Source: Lactarius indigo
Lineage: Eukaryota > Basidiomycota > Agaricomycetes > Russulales > Russulaceae
NCBI GenBank assembly: GCA_025766275.1
Contig: JAFKAC010000003.1
Location: 2,108,001 to 2,172,000 of the forward strand
Direction: 5' to 3'
Length of the DNA: 64,000 nt
The notes beneath the pieces are model-generated. The model did not search any database. It was not told the DNA's origin and worked only from the letters and a program-made list of their open reading frames with translations. Shown here in pieces: positions 44,662-55,632 of this stretch. Position 1 is the stretch's first letter. The number at the start of each line of letters is the position of its first letter. Both the position numbers and the translations under genes were made by a program.

Positions 44662-46835
44662 CTAGTGCATGATCCACTCTCTTGAACTTGCACCTGAACC
44701 TCTTTCGGATTTAGATCTCAACCGTAGCCATGCTGTTACGAGAAATAGTATCCACGCTGCCGCAACCAGTAATGCACATGCCCCACCGAAAAACACACCC
44801 CGCTTCCTAGAAGACAATTCAGCCATTCCGACAGAGATTGGACTCCCGTTGGATAGTGAGTGAGTTGTACCGTTGGCCTCGGATGATTCGGACGAAAATT
44901 GTTCGAGAAGAATACTTTCGTCTCCCTCTGCATAATCACTGTCATTTGTCCTTTTAACGGTATATGGTCCTCCCGGTATTGAACGGAGTGATCCCCTCGT
45001 TGACAGGTCACGTCGCCGATTGAGGTGCCAGAGAAGTAAAATCCCACAGAGTTGGAATACGTTCGTAACCAGGAAAGCACGAAGGAGCAGTTGATCGCGT
45101 CTGTCAGTCGAAAAAGGACTCGCTGACTCTTTTGTGTCTTTGTCTAGGATAAGACCTGCTAGTGTCTGAGAAATGACTGTCCCAGTTTGCTCGAGCTTTG
45201 TAAAGAAGGTAATCGGAATGACTTTAATGTCGATACGACTGAGTGCAACTCACACTCTTATGCGCGCCAAGTGCGGTGGAGATATATATTGTTGGGACCA
45301 GTCGTGGCACGAGAACCACGAGAACCACTAGACGGCTGAAGTTAGCGCAAAGTAATCAAACTAAGGCAAAAAAGTAGTCACATGACGAATATCCCGTCCC
45401 CGTTGCGAAGCACAAAATTGCTGGCCAAGCCGTCTTGGTGGCGCCAGGTGGCAGAAGAAGCCAAAGATACGCAAATAGTGAGAGCAAGGACGAAGAAAAG
45501 AACAGTAGAAAGATCAAGTAAGGCCGTTTGAGTTTGTCGATTGTGAAACCAATCTGACATGAGTAGTTAGTTTATATCTCGTTTGTCCGAACAGGATACA
45601 TACCAGAGGATATAAAACGATACTTCCTACAAGAAGAAACGACGCTTGATAACTCGCTTCTTGCTCCGTCAGGTCGAAACGATCTTCCAAGATATTACTG
45701 CTCGATGGTATTCACGGGGCTGAGACCACTAACGAGTAATAGAAGCTCACGCTGCAAGTTGGGGGAATGGGTTCCAAACGGCGCCACACAGAACATTAAC
45801 ACCGATGTAGCTGAATCATACAGGTGAGATAAGTCCCATGATGACATGTATCAAACTCACGCCCAGAATACGTCTCCTAGTCCTGTCAGGTGACGAAGTT
45901 TTACTCCATTGGAGGGGTGTGCATCCTGCACGGGCGCTGGGAGCCGCTTTGCGATGTGGGTATCTGAAGCTTCCGGCTCGGCATCCACCTCGGATGTAAG
46001 CCATTTGGCTATGGAGGCATACAGAAGATTGACCCCAAATGACACCGCTGCGAGAATAACGGCCACGTAGAACGGAGCATGTGAGCCGAATCGTTCTGAA
46101 AGCGGATACGACGTATGTGCAGAGATGTATGAGGCTGCCTTGCCAACAACAAGACCTAATGCCATGGGCACGCCTAATCCCTGAGACTTGAAGAACCTTA
46201 CTATGATTGTCTCTTGCACGACCGACAGTGGGCTGATCCCCAGGCCGAAGATGAACATACCAACAGTCATGAGTTTCACGTCTTCAATTAAGTCACCAGC
46301 AAGGAGGACGCTAAGGCCTATCCGGTGACTACGTGTTGTCACTTACCTCGGACAGGAGAATGACGCGTACCTGAAAGGATAATACTCGTAGCGATGATGC
46401 TGGAGGTGGTTGTCCCAAGCCTGCTCGTCAAGACACCACCGAGGAGAGGTGTCCAAGTGCTATTTAGGCTGAATGCAGAGACCAAGAGGCTGAACTCGAC
46501 ATCGGATGTTCCCATCTCTCTCTCGAGCCTCGATTTCAGCGGTGCCAGGATATAACTCCCACTGTGTGGCAGTCAGTAAGAAACAGTGAGGCAGCCATGA
46601 GGAGCACATACTAATGGCTGCCAATGCTGAGGCTGCATGCACACAGTAATGCGATAGCACGGATGCAAAAAACGCGGGTCCCGGAATAGCTGATAACCCT
46701 ATCGGGGTAATGAGAATCTTCAGCATTTTCCTGGGCCAACAACGCCGCAGCCTCCTGGTCCTGGTCGGAAAAGTCCGTTTCGTAGGTATCATTGAGTGGG
46801 CTACTTGGCGGAGATATCTTTGACCCTGACGCCAT
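44662..46835 (-). CDS. Major facilitator superfamily transporter
   Basis: Twelve-helix transporter, about 560 residues. Start MASGSKISPPSSPLNDTYET at 46835, an acidic N-terminal tail with a possible DxxLL-like sorting signal (EAAALLAQENAED). Helices include VFCIRAIALLCACSLSIGSH, YGSYILAPLKSRLEREMGTS, WTPLLGGVLTSRLGTTTSSI (the MFS loop 2-3 region with an RLG motif), MTVGMFIFGLGISPLSVVQE, GLGVPMALGLVVGKAASYIS, PFYVAVILAAVSFGVNLLYA, VFWAYIGVNVLCGAVWNPFP, LIFLLFFVLALTICVSLASS and a final VFFGGACALLVAAAWILFLV. It resembles the MFSD1/YCR023C-type branch; substrate unknown. Introns are short and several. Confidence 0.83.
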
Positions 46836-47104
46836 TCTTGACTGATGGATCAGGAAGTCGGAGGTGGTGTGAAGGGCAAACGTGCCCCGTGCAGGGAGAG
46901 AGTGGGATGGTGGCGGTTTAATTATCCAATCTCGGATCGCTTCATAGTTTCATCGGCAAGTGACTGTCTTTCATGACCATTCCCTCTCGTCATCACCACA
47001 ACAGGTACGAAATCGTTCATGCGTCGGCAATAGCATACTAATGACACCTGTATACGGTCGACTATTGTGGTACATGGCTGAACAAAATGAAATAAGGCAA
47101 CTAT

Positions 47105-47649
47105 TTACTCTTCCGACCGGAGGCGTGCGGCGGGGTTCGTCACTTTCAATCCAAGTACCTTAGCCCTATGGGTGATAGCAACGTCAGTGGGGGGTATAGG
47201 GGCTTAGCAGCGGTGGCACCTTTCCAAAATAACGACGCGATTTCGACTGCTGACGTTGTGTGCGATCTCTGCAGCGTAGCTCTTGTTGTGCATTAGGAGT
47301 AGCTCTAGTTCTCGCACGTTGTTAACCAGAAACTTCTTCAGGCCGCTAGGAAGTAGGTGACGCGTTTTCTTGTTGCTGCCATAGCCGATCTTTACAACAG
47401 ATAAGTTTGGAACGTTGACAGGCTAGATTCACGCACCTTGGGCATAGGGAGCTGGCCCTTGAATCTACGCCTAACCCTATTGTCAATACCCTTCGGTTTC
47501 CTCCATGCCTCCTTTACGCTCTTGTAGCGGTCAGATTGGTGACGCCTGGGAGGGTGTGAGCCGATCTGATCCTCACAATTGAATAGTGGTCACGGTGCGC
47601 ACTTGAATGGCTTGGTGCGCTTTTTTACGATTGGCGTCTTGACGGCCAT
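47105..47649 (-). CDS. RPL32: 60S ribosomal protein eL32
   Basis: Start [16 protein letters not shown] at 47649. A first intron (Lys codon split) leads to [35 protein letters not shown]; then [54 protein letters not shown] and a final exon [19 protein letters not shown] ending at 47105. The blocks [12 protein letters not shown] and ELLLMHN are diagnostic. Normal length, about 130 residues. No single open frame spans it because its exons are short. Confidence 0.94.
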
Positions 47650-48317
47650 GGTGATCTGTATGGCGAGTGCGTGAGAACTGTGTATGATAGGAGGATGGCT
47701 GTCAGACGGAGAGTCTACGACCCAAAGTCACAATCACATCCAAAGAGACTCTCGCCCATCCACCTAAAAACTCGTATTGTGCGTGCTCGCACCACACCCC
47801 ATACATACACCTTTAAAAAGCCATCCAGAGATTATGGGTGAGAGAAACTCCACTTACAATCTTGCAAAAGCCAAGGGAACGTCTTTTGTCGATGTGCGTT
47901 GGGCGTGGGGAGGGCTGTCCAGAACGTTACCGCATTGGGGAAATAAACAAGTATCAACAACAATGCTAACCCGCTACGGTGACACCACCTGTCATGTTTA
48001 CACGAGTAATCGTCTATCTCTTTCTGAGTCTATGCATACTTCCCAGGGAATTGAGGTTTTGGAGGTCCTCTCGCAGAGATAGTGTGGATAATACGGATTG
48101 TGTATTAGAGAGACGAGCGAATGGCACGTGTGTGGAGTAGTCCCGTCCCGTGAGAGACATTGCAGGGGTGGTTTGGAGGCCCCACATCCACACCTACCTT
48201 GAGAATCAAAGTTTCTGATTCTGATCGCTTTTCTGTGATTTCCCTCATAAAACATTCTCTCGCATTTGATTCGATTCTCATTACCTCCTCCAGCCACCCC
48301 TGGAGCGCGTTTATTCT
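47650..48317. other. Divergent promoter region, eL32 / PAS-kinase-like gene
   Basis: About 670 bp between the two start codons. A 101-codon frame (47777-48082, +) shows no recognisable motif. No TATA box evident. Confidence 0.5.
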
Positions 48318-50216
48318 ATGCTCACCGCACCCGCAGCTGTCGATATCACTTTTGACGACGATAGCTGGGGTGCGCTTCCCCCAACGCTTGCCTTCAACCG
48401 GGCTGTCAGCGTCGGAAATAGCTGGGGAGTTACCTCTATCGGCCGTGGATTCAACTGGGGCACGGAGGGGGAGGAGGTCGAGGTCGAGACAGCGTCATCT
48501 GACGCTCAGGGCGAGGACAAACTAGACGAGTCTTCCTTCTCAAACCCGAATTTCATTCGCCCACGATCCCCCGCCTTCGCTGTCGCATTCTCGGGTTCTA
48601 CCAACTCCGGTACATTATACCCCCCCATCGTTGCACCGTCTACTCCTTTGCCTATACAGACACAGTCTCCCCGATTTACCACTGATCCCCTCTCATACTC
48701 TCCTGTGCAGTCTCCTTCCATTTCATCTGGACCTCTGACCCCATCGAGTTCGTCACTGTATTTCTCTAATACCAGGGCCCATCCTCGACCAGCCCGCTCT
48801 CCAACTACTCCACGACCCCGCCGTCGATCCTCTCAGCAGCGTGTATCCTTAATAGCTGGACGCCTTTCCATCGCCCCCATCGAACCTCCTTCACCGCCTC
48901 CCGTGGCTCCACAAAAACTCATCCGGTCGGGCAGCACCGCAAGCTTGCTCAGCCTTGACCCCAGCAGTCGCCCACCAACACCGTCTTCGTCAATTATCGC
49001 TCAATCCTCGAACGAGCGTAGTATATCGGAGTTTGTCATCCAGGGCGAAATCGGCCGCGGTGCCTATGGTCTCGTGAAGAAGGCGAGGGAAATACAAGCG
49101 GATGGAAAGCCCGGGGTAAGCACTGTCATACTATACCAGACGTGCGCCAATGAGACCTTGGATAGCCTCCGCTTGTAATCAAGCAAGTCATAAAGTCCCG
49201 TATCTTGGCCGATTGTTGGAAAAAACACCCGAAGCATGGGACCATCCCTATCGAGATTTACGTCATGTCTGCCATCTCCAACACGTCTTACATCTTGCCC
49301 CCACGTCGGCCATGGGACCCCCGTCGAAAAGCCGTTGTCGATATGACCTCGTCCCAACCTGATACCTGTGGTGGTTTTGAGTGGGTCGAGGGCAAGGTGG
49401 TGAAAGGACACCCCAACATTTGTCCGCTTCTTGATTTTTTTGAAGATAACCACTACTACTACCTGGTTTTACCCTCTACCATCCCAGAGCCGGCGCCAAA
49501 TTCTCCCATCCCACCTTCTGACCTGTTTGACCTGGTGGAGAGCTATCCCGACGGTCTCCCGCCAAGTTCAGTACGCACCTATCTTGGGCAGATCGCGGAT
49601 GCGATGAGTTTTTTGCATTCAAAAGGAATAGGTATTTTCCGTGTGACTTTCCTGTGAGACTGTTCTAACATCGTAGAAAAGTGCATCGAGATATCAAGGA
49701 CGAGAACGTTATCCTTGGGCCTCGCGGCAGATGTATCTTGATCGACTTTGGCAGTTCAGGTCTTGTCAGGAAGGGTGGGTGGGACACCTTCAGTGGAACG
49801 TACGTGTATTCTCGCGTCTGTATGACGACTGTTTATAGTTTAACCGTAGCTTGGACTACGCCGGCCCCGAGATTTTGAGGGGTGAGAGATACCAAGGCCC
49901 AGAGCAGGACGTCTGGGCCTTTGGCGTTGTGGCATACGTGATGCTTGTCGGAGAATGCCCATTCACAACTGCCGCAGAAGCACAAGAGGGGCTTGAATCG
50001 CCTCTATCAAATGCTTCCATTGGCCTGGACGAACGTTGTATGGATGGACACGAGAACGTGGGTGAAGAGCCCGATGGCGGTGGCACTCTAGGGGATGCCG
50101 CGGCGCTTGTCCGCGCTTGTTTGCGGCTTGAGGTCAGCGAGCGACCTACTTTCGACAAGATTCTTGAATCTCGGTTCCTATCAGGAAGAGAGGGGTGGGG
50201 TATAGAAGATACGTGA
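48318..50216 (+). CDS. Serine/threonine protein kinase, PAS-kinase-like catalytic domain
   Basis: The N-terminal 220 residues are disordered (Ser/Pro/Arg-rich with many SP sites). The kinase domain begins FVIQGEIGRGAYGLVKKARE (G-loop); an intron joins KPG to PPLVIKQVIKSRILADCWKK (VIK Lys). Then GHPNICPLLDFFEDNHYYYL, DLFDLVESYPDGLP, QIADAMSFLHSKGI, joined to VHRDIKDENVILGPRGRCIL (HRD) and IDFGSSG (DFG), then TLDYAGPEILRGERYQGPEQ (APE-like) and DVWAFGVVAYVMLVGECPF. The SDL and YRG/YQGPEQD segments are typical of PAS kinases. No PAS domain is visible in the N-terminus. Intron-split exons are consistent. It could act in nutrient signalling; substrate unknown. Confidence 0.85.
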
Positions 50217-50948
50217 CCCAATTTTAGACAGGCAGCTCTCACGGTTTCTTCGCTGTGCCGACCAAGGACCTTCAATCCTTGCCGCGCCCGCGCTGATACA
50301 GACTAGATGAACCACTTTGTTTCAAATACCTAGGGGTTGAACGCACAAAAGGAACCCTTGTTTTCCATGTGTTTTACGTATCGTGAATTATCGACCACAA
50401 TCGCCCCCCCCCCTGTTGTATGCAATTATAATATTAACACGGATGCCCTTTGAACCTCATAATCTGTAGCTTACGAGCACGGGTCTTTGTATAGTGTATC
50501 ATCTTAGAAGCAGGCAAATCAGAACAACGTCTCTACTGTCCACCGAGTCACCCCCTCCGAAATGGACCCCGAAATCCCGGAGGTTCCGGCCGGTGCGGAG
50601 TCCAGAAAGGTTTATCGTATCGGATCCTGGGCATCGATCAAGAAATTTTCGCACCCCGCGCATATATCTACGCCCAATCTTTTTGCACACACTGATACGT
50701 TTGCCTTTCCCCCCATCTTTTCGTACATCTCCTCCCCTCTCTTCTTTCATTGTTCTAACGTGTTTTCCAGTGAGTACATACTCCATATTTTTTTTCTAAA
50801 TCCACCAATACCAGTCTTGTACTTTGACACTCCGGTGGATTGTATCGAGTTTGATAAGATGAAGATCCTTCTCTAAGGCTTCTCGCCACCTTTCGTTATG
50901 ATATCAACGGCTACTGACTTAAACAACCCATCTCTTCAGATCTAAAAA
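50217..50948. other. TEF1 promoter and 5' UTR
   Basis: About 730 bp. A C-run (50404-50413) lies in the distal part, followed by CT-rich segments (50697-50770) typical of strongly expressed fungal genes. Short frames here (50494-50799, 50562-50876) are low-complexity Pro/Phe/Ser and look like untranslated leader. A 5' UTR intron is plausible (possible acceptor ending CTCTTCAG at 50932-50939). Confidence 0.55.
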
Positions 50949-52716
50949 ATGGGTAAGGAGAAGACTCATGTTAACGTCGTCGGTGCGTCGATCAAACACT
51001 ATACTGATTATCTGCAGATCTGGTTGCTGACTCTTCGTCTAGTTATCGGCCATGTCGATTCTGGCAAGTCCACAACCACTGGCCACTTGATCTACAAATG
51101 CGGTGGTATCGATAAGCGTACCATCGAGAAATTCGAGAAGGAAGCGGCAGAGCTCGGCAAGGGCTCGTTCAAGTACGGTTAGTCCATGGCCAATGATCGT
51201 TATCCGACCCTTTATCAACGTGCTTTCTTCTAGCTTGGGTACTCGACAAGTTGAAGGCAGAGCGTGAGCGTGGTATCACCATCGATATCGCCCTTTGGAA
51301 GTTCGAGACCCCCAAGTACATGGTCACTGTGAGTACATTCTGATAGCTATATCTTTATCTTGACTAGGATCGCTGATCTGTGATCATCAGGTCATTGATG
51401 CCCCTGGTCACCGTGACTTTATCAAGAACATGATTACCGGTACCTCTCAGGCGGACTGCGCTATCCTTATCATCGCCAGTGGTACTGGTGAATTTGAGGC
51501 TGGTATTTCCAAGGACGGTCAGACCCGCGAGCATGCCCTCTTGGCATTTACTCTTGGTGTCCGCCAGCTGATTGTTGCAGTAAACAAGATGGACACAACC
51601 AAGGTGTGTATCGATACTCTGCTTACTTTCTTTACCAACAATTGTTCCAGTGGAGCGAGGACCGGTTCAACGAAATTGTGAAGGAGACCTCAACGTTCAT
51701 CAAAAAGGTCGGCTACAACCCGAAGGCTGTTGCGTTCGTGCCTATCTCTGGGTGGCATGGTGACAACATGCTGGAGGAATCAGTCAAGTAAGTGCGGCGC
51801 TACTATCAGCTGAAAAGCATTTGATTGATCGATCATCATAGCATGCCGTGGTATAAAGGCTGGACCAAGGAAATCAAGGGTGGTGCAGTTAAAGGCAAGA
51901 CTCTTCTTGACGCCATCGACGCCATCGAGCCCCCAGTACGGCCCTCGGATAAGCCACTCCGTCTTCCTCTGCAAGATGTCTACAAAATCGGTGGTATCGG
52001 TACTGTCCCCGTCGGTCGTGTTGAGACGGGTATCATCAAAGCTGGAATGGTTGTTGCATTCGCTCCGTCGAACGTCACCACTGAAGTCAAGTCCGTGGAA
52101 ATGCACCACGAGCAGCTTGCGGAAGGTTGTCCTGGAGATAACGTCGGTTTCAACGTGAAGTGGGTCTCCACTACGTACTACTGTATAATTCGAGGATCTG
52201 ATCGCTCCTCAGAAACGTCTCGGTCAAGGATATTCGCCGTGGTAACGTTGCCTCCGACTCCAAGAACGATCCTGCAAAGGAGGCTGCATCATTTAACGCC
52301 CAGGTCATCGTCTTGAACCACCCTGGTCAGATCGGTGCCGGCTATGCACCCGTCCTTGACTGCCACACGGCGCATATCGCTTGTAAATTCGCTGAGCTTC
52401 TCGAGAAGATTGATCGCCGAACGGGTAAGGCCATTGAGACGGCGCCGAAGTTCGTCAAGTCAGGTGATGCCTGTATCGTCAAGCTTGTCCCTAGCAAGCC
52501 AATGTGTGTGGAGTCATACTCTGAGTACCCACCTCTCGGTCGTTTCGCTGTCCGTGACATGAGGCAAACCGTTGCCGTTGGCGTCATCAAGTCCGTGGAG
52601 AAGACCGATAAATCTGGTGGCAAGGGTGAGTGCGGTTGACGTACCGACTGACTCTGGAGCTGACTCGACTCTCTGTAGTTACAAAGTCCGCGGAGAAGGC
52701 CGCCAAGAAGAAGTAA
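50949..52716 (+). CDS. TEF1: Translation elongation factor eEF1A
   Basis: GTPase that delivers aminoacyl-tRNA to the ribosome. Start [11 protein letters not shown] at 50949; the first intron splits [20 protein letters not shown] (G1 P-loop). Further blocks: [20 protein letters not shown] (G2), [14 protein letters not shown] (G3), [20 protein letters not shown] (G4), [31 protein letters not shown] and [20 protein letters not shown] (domain II), [20 protein letters not shown], and [20 protein letters not shown] (domain III). Ends in [12 protein letters not shown] at 52716. At least seven introns. The 3' UTR extends into a convergent region with the hydrolase gene. A single complete copy is seen in the window. 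Confidence 0.97.
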
Positions 52717-52993
52717 ATGTAGATGTACACCACACTTTCTGCCTTTTTTGCTCGTCACGCATCTTTTTCCTCCCTCTTCTACTCCGCGCCAGGCATACCA
52801 CACATCATTCATTGTTCTGCCATCATGACAATTCTGTATGCACGATTACGACGATTTACGACGCTGGGTCATCTTAATGGGCTTCAGGTCGTCGTGTATC
52901 CATAGCTTGCGGCGTTGTTCTGATATTCAAGCCGAAGGAATGATAATGTCGTCGCTGTAATTCCGCAAGTCTTTCACGTTCTCCTGAGCACTA

Positions 52994-54505
52994 TTAACAA
53001 ACATGTTCGACTGCCTTGTTAACCTGAACCCTGGGGCCCAGGTCCCTTCCGACAGTTCGCTCAAATACCTCGATCATAAAGCTGAATAGTGAACGCGTCA
53101 ACGCAGCATCCCACCTGCCTTTCGAACTTTCGTCGCGAATGAATGCATGCTGGGCCTGCACCTCCAGGAACTGAAACTGCATTAACAACAGTATGCGCCC
53201 GTGGTAAGGAAAGGACTAACAGAGACAGGAACGTTAGCATCCTCCAGCACCCTGCGGATGACGTCTCTGCCAGCACGAGGAACGTGGGTGTCCTACAAAT
53301 AAAGCTCGAACCACGTGTGGGTTCAAGAGAACGGCACGACTCGCCTGCTTCCCAAATATCATCTACAATGATCGGGTTTAATAGCGTATGTAGTTGACAG
53401 GGGGGGGGGGGCGTACCACCAGTTCACCTCTCCCAGCGAGCTCCCCCGCCTGCACCCTCGTCAACGAGTTGTCCCCACCTCTGCCGAGCGTAGCGCTGTG
53501 TATGTCGGTTGCGAAAAAGCACACGGTGGATAGGACGCGCGGATCAAACGCAGCCTAGGAGCGTGGGTTGGCTCCGTACGAGATGGAAAGCAGAAAAGAG
53601 CTCGGCTTACTCGGAAAGCCTGTGTTGGATGTCCGAGATCAGACAAAAGGGAATAGCGAATGGGTCGCGGCTGACCAAATGCCCACCGAGGCACATGCCA
53701 GTTGCTGGAGGAGACATTCGTCGCATCAAGATTCGCCCGTTTTCGCTTGCGGGAGGACAGTCATCACTCACAGGCTATCCTGCCGTTGCAGTTGGACAAC
53801 GAGGTGAGCAGGTCAATTGCCAAGGTCGCATCCTGAAAATAAGCGTTACACGATCAGTTGGTGAAGGATCGGTACGTGAATGGCATCGTCATCGAACCTC
53901 GTCGTATGCGGCCACCTCTTTCTCAACCTGTAGAATAAATATAAACAAAAGAACGACCATCAGAAAGGGGGTGGTGCGTTGCTTTATATTTGTTGCCCCT
54001 GTCGGTGCCTTGGAAGATGGTTTGGTCAGATGGGCCAGTAGTAATGGCGCGAAGGACACTGACCTTCGGTGTCGTACGGAATTGCCTCGGGCCCCTCGAA
54101 CTCGTGAAAGGACGAGGGGCAGGCTGAGAAGAGCAGGTATTCGGTTAATGTACAGCCCAATGGTGATCAAAGTGCGAGCAAACTTACCGACCACGTAACC
54201 GTGGCTAGCGATCTGCCCAGCGAAGCGCTCGACGGGCCCTGTTACCTGGTATATCTCGCTGTAAACCTCACTCGTCAAGAAAACGTCGACGTAAAGTGCG
54301 AATAGAACCGAACCTGAAGACGACGACGCCTGCGAATTGATAACCGGGTCAGTCACTGGACAACGAGGGCAGGATTGGACAGCAAACCTGGGAACTTTGC
54401 CTGTGGATAATCCGGGATTTTTGGTGAAATGACGAATATACGAATGGGTCTCCCATCCTTCCCGAGCTTTGTAGGTACATCGTGAAAATCTTTGGTGATC
54501 AGCAT
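52994..54505 (-). CDS. Dienelactone-hydrolase family protein
   Basis: Alpha/beta hydrolase with a Cys-Asp-His triad. Start MLITKDFHDVPTKLGKDGRP at 54505, then IRIFVISPKIPDYPQAKFPG. After an intron: FSEIYQVTGPVERFAGQIAS and SHGYVV; then EKEVAAYDE. A further exon gives ATGMCLGGHL with the nucleophile Cys, followed by FDPRVLSTVCFFATDIHSAT, RVQAGELAGRGELV, DTHVPRAGRDVI (Asp), and QFLEVQAQHAFIRDESSKGR (His). The tail NKAVEHVC is typical. An intron after GRGELV carries a 12-nt C-run on the minus strand directly after its donor GTAC. The antisense frame at 53509-54198 is not real. Cytosolic; substrate unknown. Confidence 0.88.
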
Positions 54506-54689
54506 GGCTATCACTGGCACGGTTGTCCAAAGCGTTCAGTGAGGGAGCTACTTAAATCTAATCTGATCTAACCCCATTTAGGCACCGACGAACGTGGGTT
54601 GGGCGTCTCAAGTTCATAGGCTAATAGACCAGTTGTTTGCCTCCACCCGTGACCCGATTTTTTCCCTTGAATTCGAACCCACCGCGATC

Positions 54690-55604
54690 ATGCCAGAAAC
54701 GCCCACAGCAAGGATACGTCCATACACCAAGCGCGATGAGAAGGAAGTGCGCTTTATGATCGGACAAGCGCAGATGGAGCCTCTCGCATATGCGAATCAT
54801 CAAAGTGAGATCTCTCTCACCACGTTAAGCTACTCTGACGCGTTCTATTCAGTGTACTTTCATCCATTGACTCTCGCCGTATGGATCGGGTTTTCTTCCA
54901 TATTCACCCATTACATGAATTGGTGGCCGAACTCCGAGTACGGAATCTTGAGCTGGTTGCAGGTGTTGCCAGCATTTTTTGCCTCGGCAGTGCCTGTCAT
55001 GTTTTTCATCGACTGGTATGTAATTGACCCGCTTCTTCATTCCGCGTCGCCCCCGTCGAATATCCCCGTGTACAGGAAAAACAGACCGACTGTGGAGGAC
55101 AAGGTCGAGAAAGTGCTCAGACGGATAGACCTTCTGGACATCCAAACCTATTACGCGCGGTCCCCGGCCTCGGGCCTTTGGCTCCTCGAGTACGGGGACA
55201 AGATTATTGGAATAATCGCGATAGACGCGTCTCTAGACGCGTCCAATGACGAGCCGATCACCCAACAAACGTCGGGGGAGCAACTGAGGGGGGCACTCGA
55301 GCGGAAGGGCACGTCACGCACCGCGGTCATTCGGCACTTTTTTGCGGAGGAGGCATACAGGCGCGTGAAGATCGAGGATGACCTGCTAAACTATGCTGTC
55401 GAGAAGACGTTTGAGGCAAACAAGACGGTCGGCACCATCCGCATCGCGGCGTCTCCTCTGCGTCCCGCAATCCTGGAGTCGCTTCGAAGGAACCGATTTA
55501 CGAAGGGGGATCGAGTAGAAATTATTGGGATACTCGGCTGGGAAATTTGCTGGTACAACTTGGAGAGGTCGCGATGGGAGGCAGCGAAGCAGGAGACAAA
55601 GTGA
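54690..55604 (+). CDS. Membrane-inserted GNAT-like acetyltransferase protein (PHO86-like)
   Basis: No introns. I prefer the ATG at 54690 (MPETPTARIRPYTKRDEKEV); the open frame extends upstream to 54594. The N-terminal RIRPYTKRDEKEVRFMIGQA resembles a GNAT start. Two hydrophobic segments (FHPLTLAVWIGFSSIFTHYM, LQVLPAFFASAVPVMFFIDW) follow; then a GNAT-like core: SGLWLLEYGDKIIGIIAIDA (beta4), RHFFAEEAYRRVKIEDDLLN, YAVEKTFEANK and IRIAASPLRPAILESLRRNR. The arrangement with helices inserted between beta strands recalls NAT8-type and fungal PHO86 proteins of the ER. The function is inferred. Its stop codon is only 28 bp from the ELP5 ATG. Confidence 0.68.
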   Translation: MPETPTARIRPYTKRDEKEVRFMIGQAQMEPLAYANHQSEISLTTLSYSDAFYSVYFHPLTLAVWIGFSSIFTHYMNWWPNSEYGILSWLQVLPAFFASAVPVMFFIDWYVIDPLLHSASPPSNIPVYRKNRPTVEDKVEKVLRRIDLLDIQTYYARSPASGLWLLEYGDKIIGIIAIDASLDASNDEPITQQTSGEQLRGALERKGTSRTAVIRHFFAEEAYRRVKIEDDLLNYAVEKTFEANKTVGTIRIAASPLRPAILESLRRNRFTKGDRVEIIGILGWEICWYNLERSRWEAAKQETK

Positions 55605-55632
55605 CGCGGACGCGGAGTTGGACATTGGACAC

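Noticed and set aside
47777..48082. Plus-strand frame of 101 codons between eL32 and the kinase gene
   Set aside because: No motif; lies in the shared divergent promoter region.
50494..50876. Short frames upstream of TEF1 as a separate gene
   Set aside because: Composition is that of a CT-rich leader, no family motif, and position fits TEF1 5' UTR.
52342..52812. Minus-strand frame of 156 codons across the TEF1 3' end
   Set aside because: Antisense to strongly conserved TEF1 exons; a typical artefact of biased codon use.
53509..54198. Long plus-strand open frame of 229 codons
   Set aside because: It is antisense to the dienelactone-hydrolase gene, whose minus-strand exons carry family motifs and splice cleanly; the plus frame shows no family.
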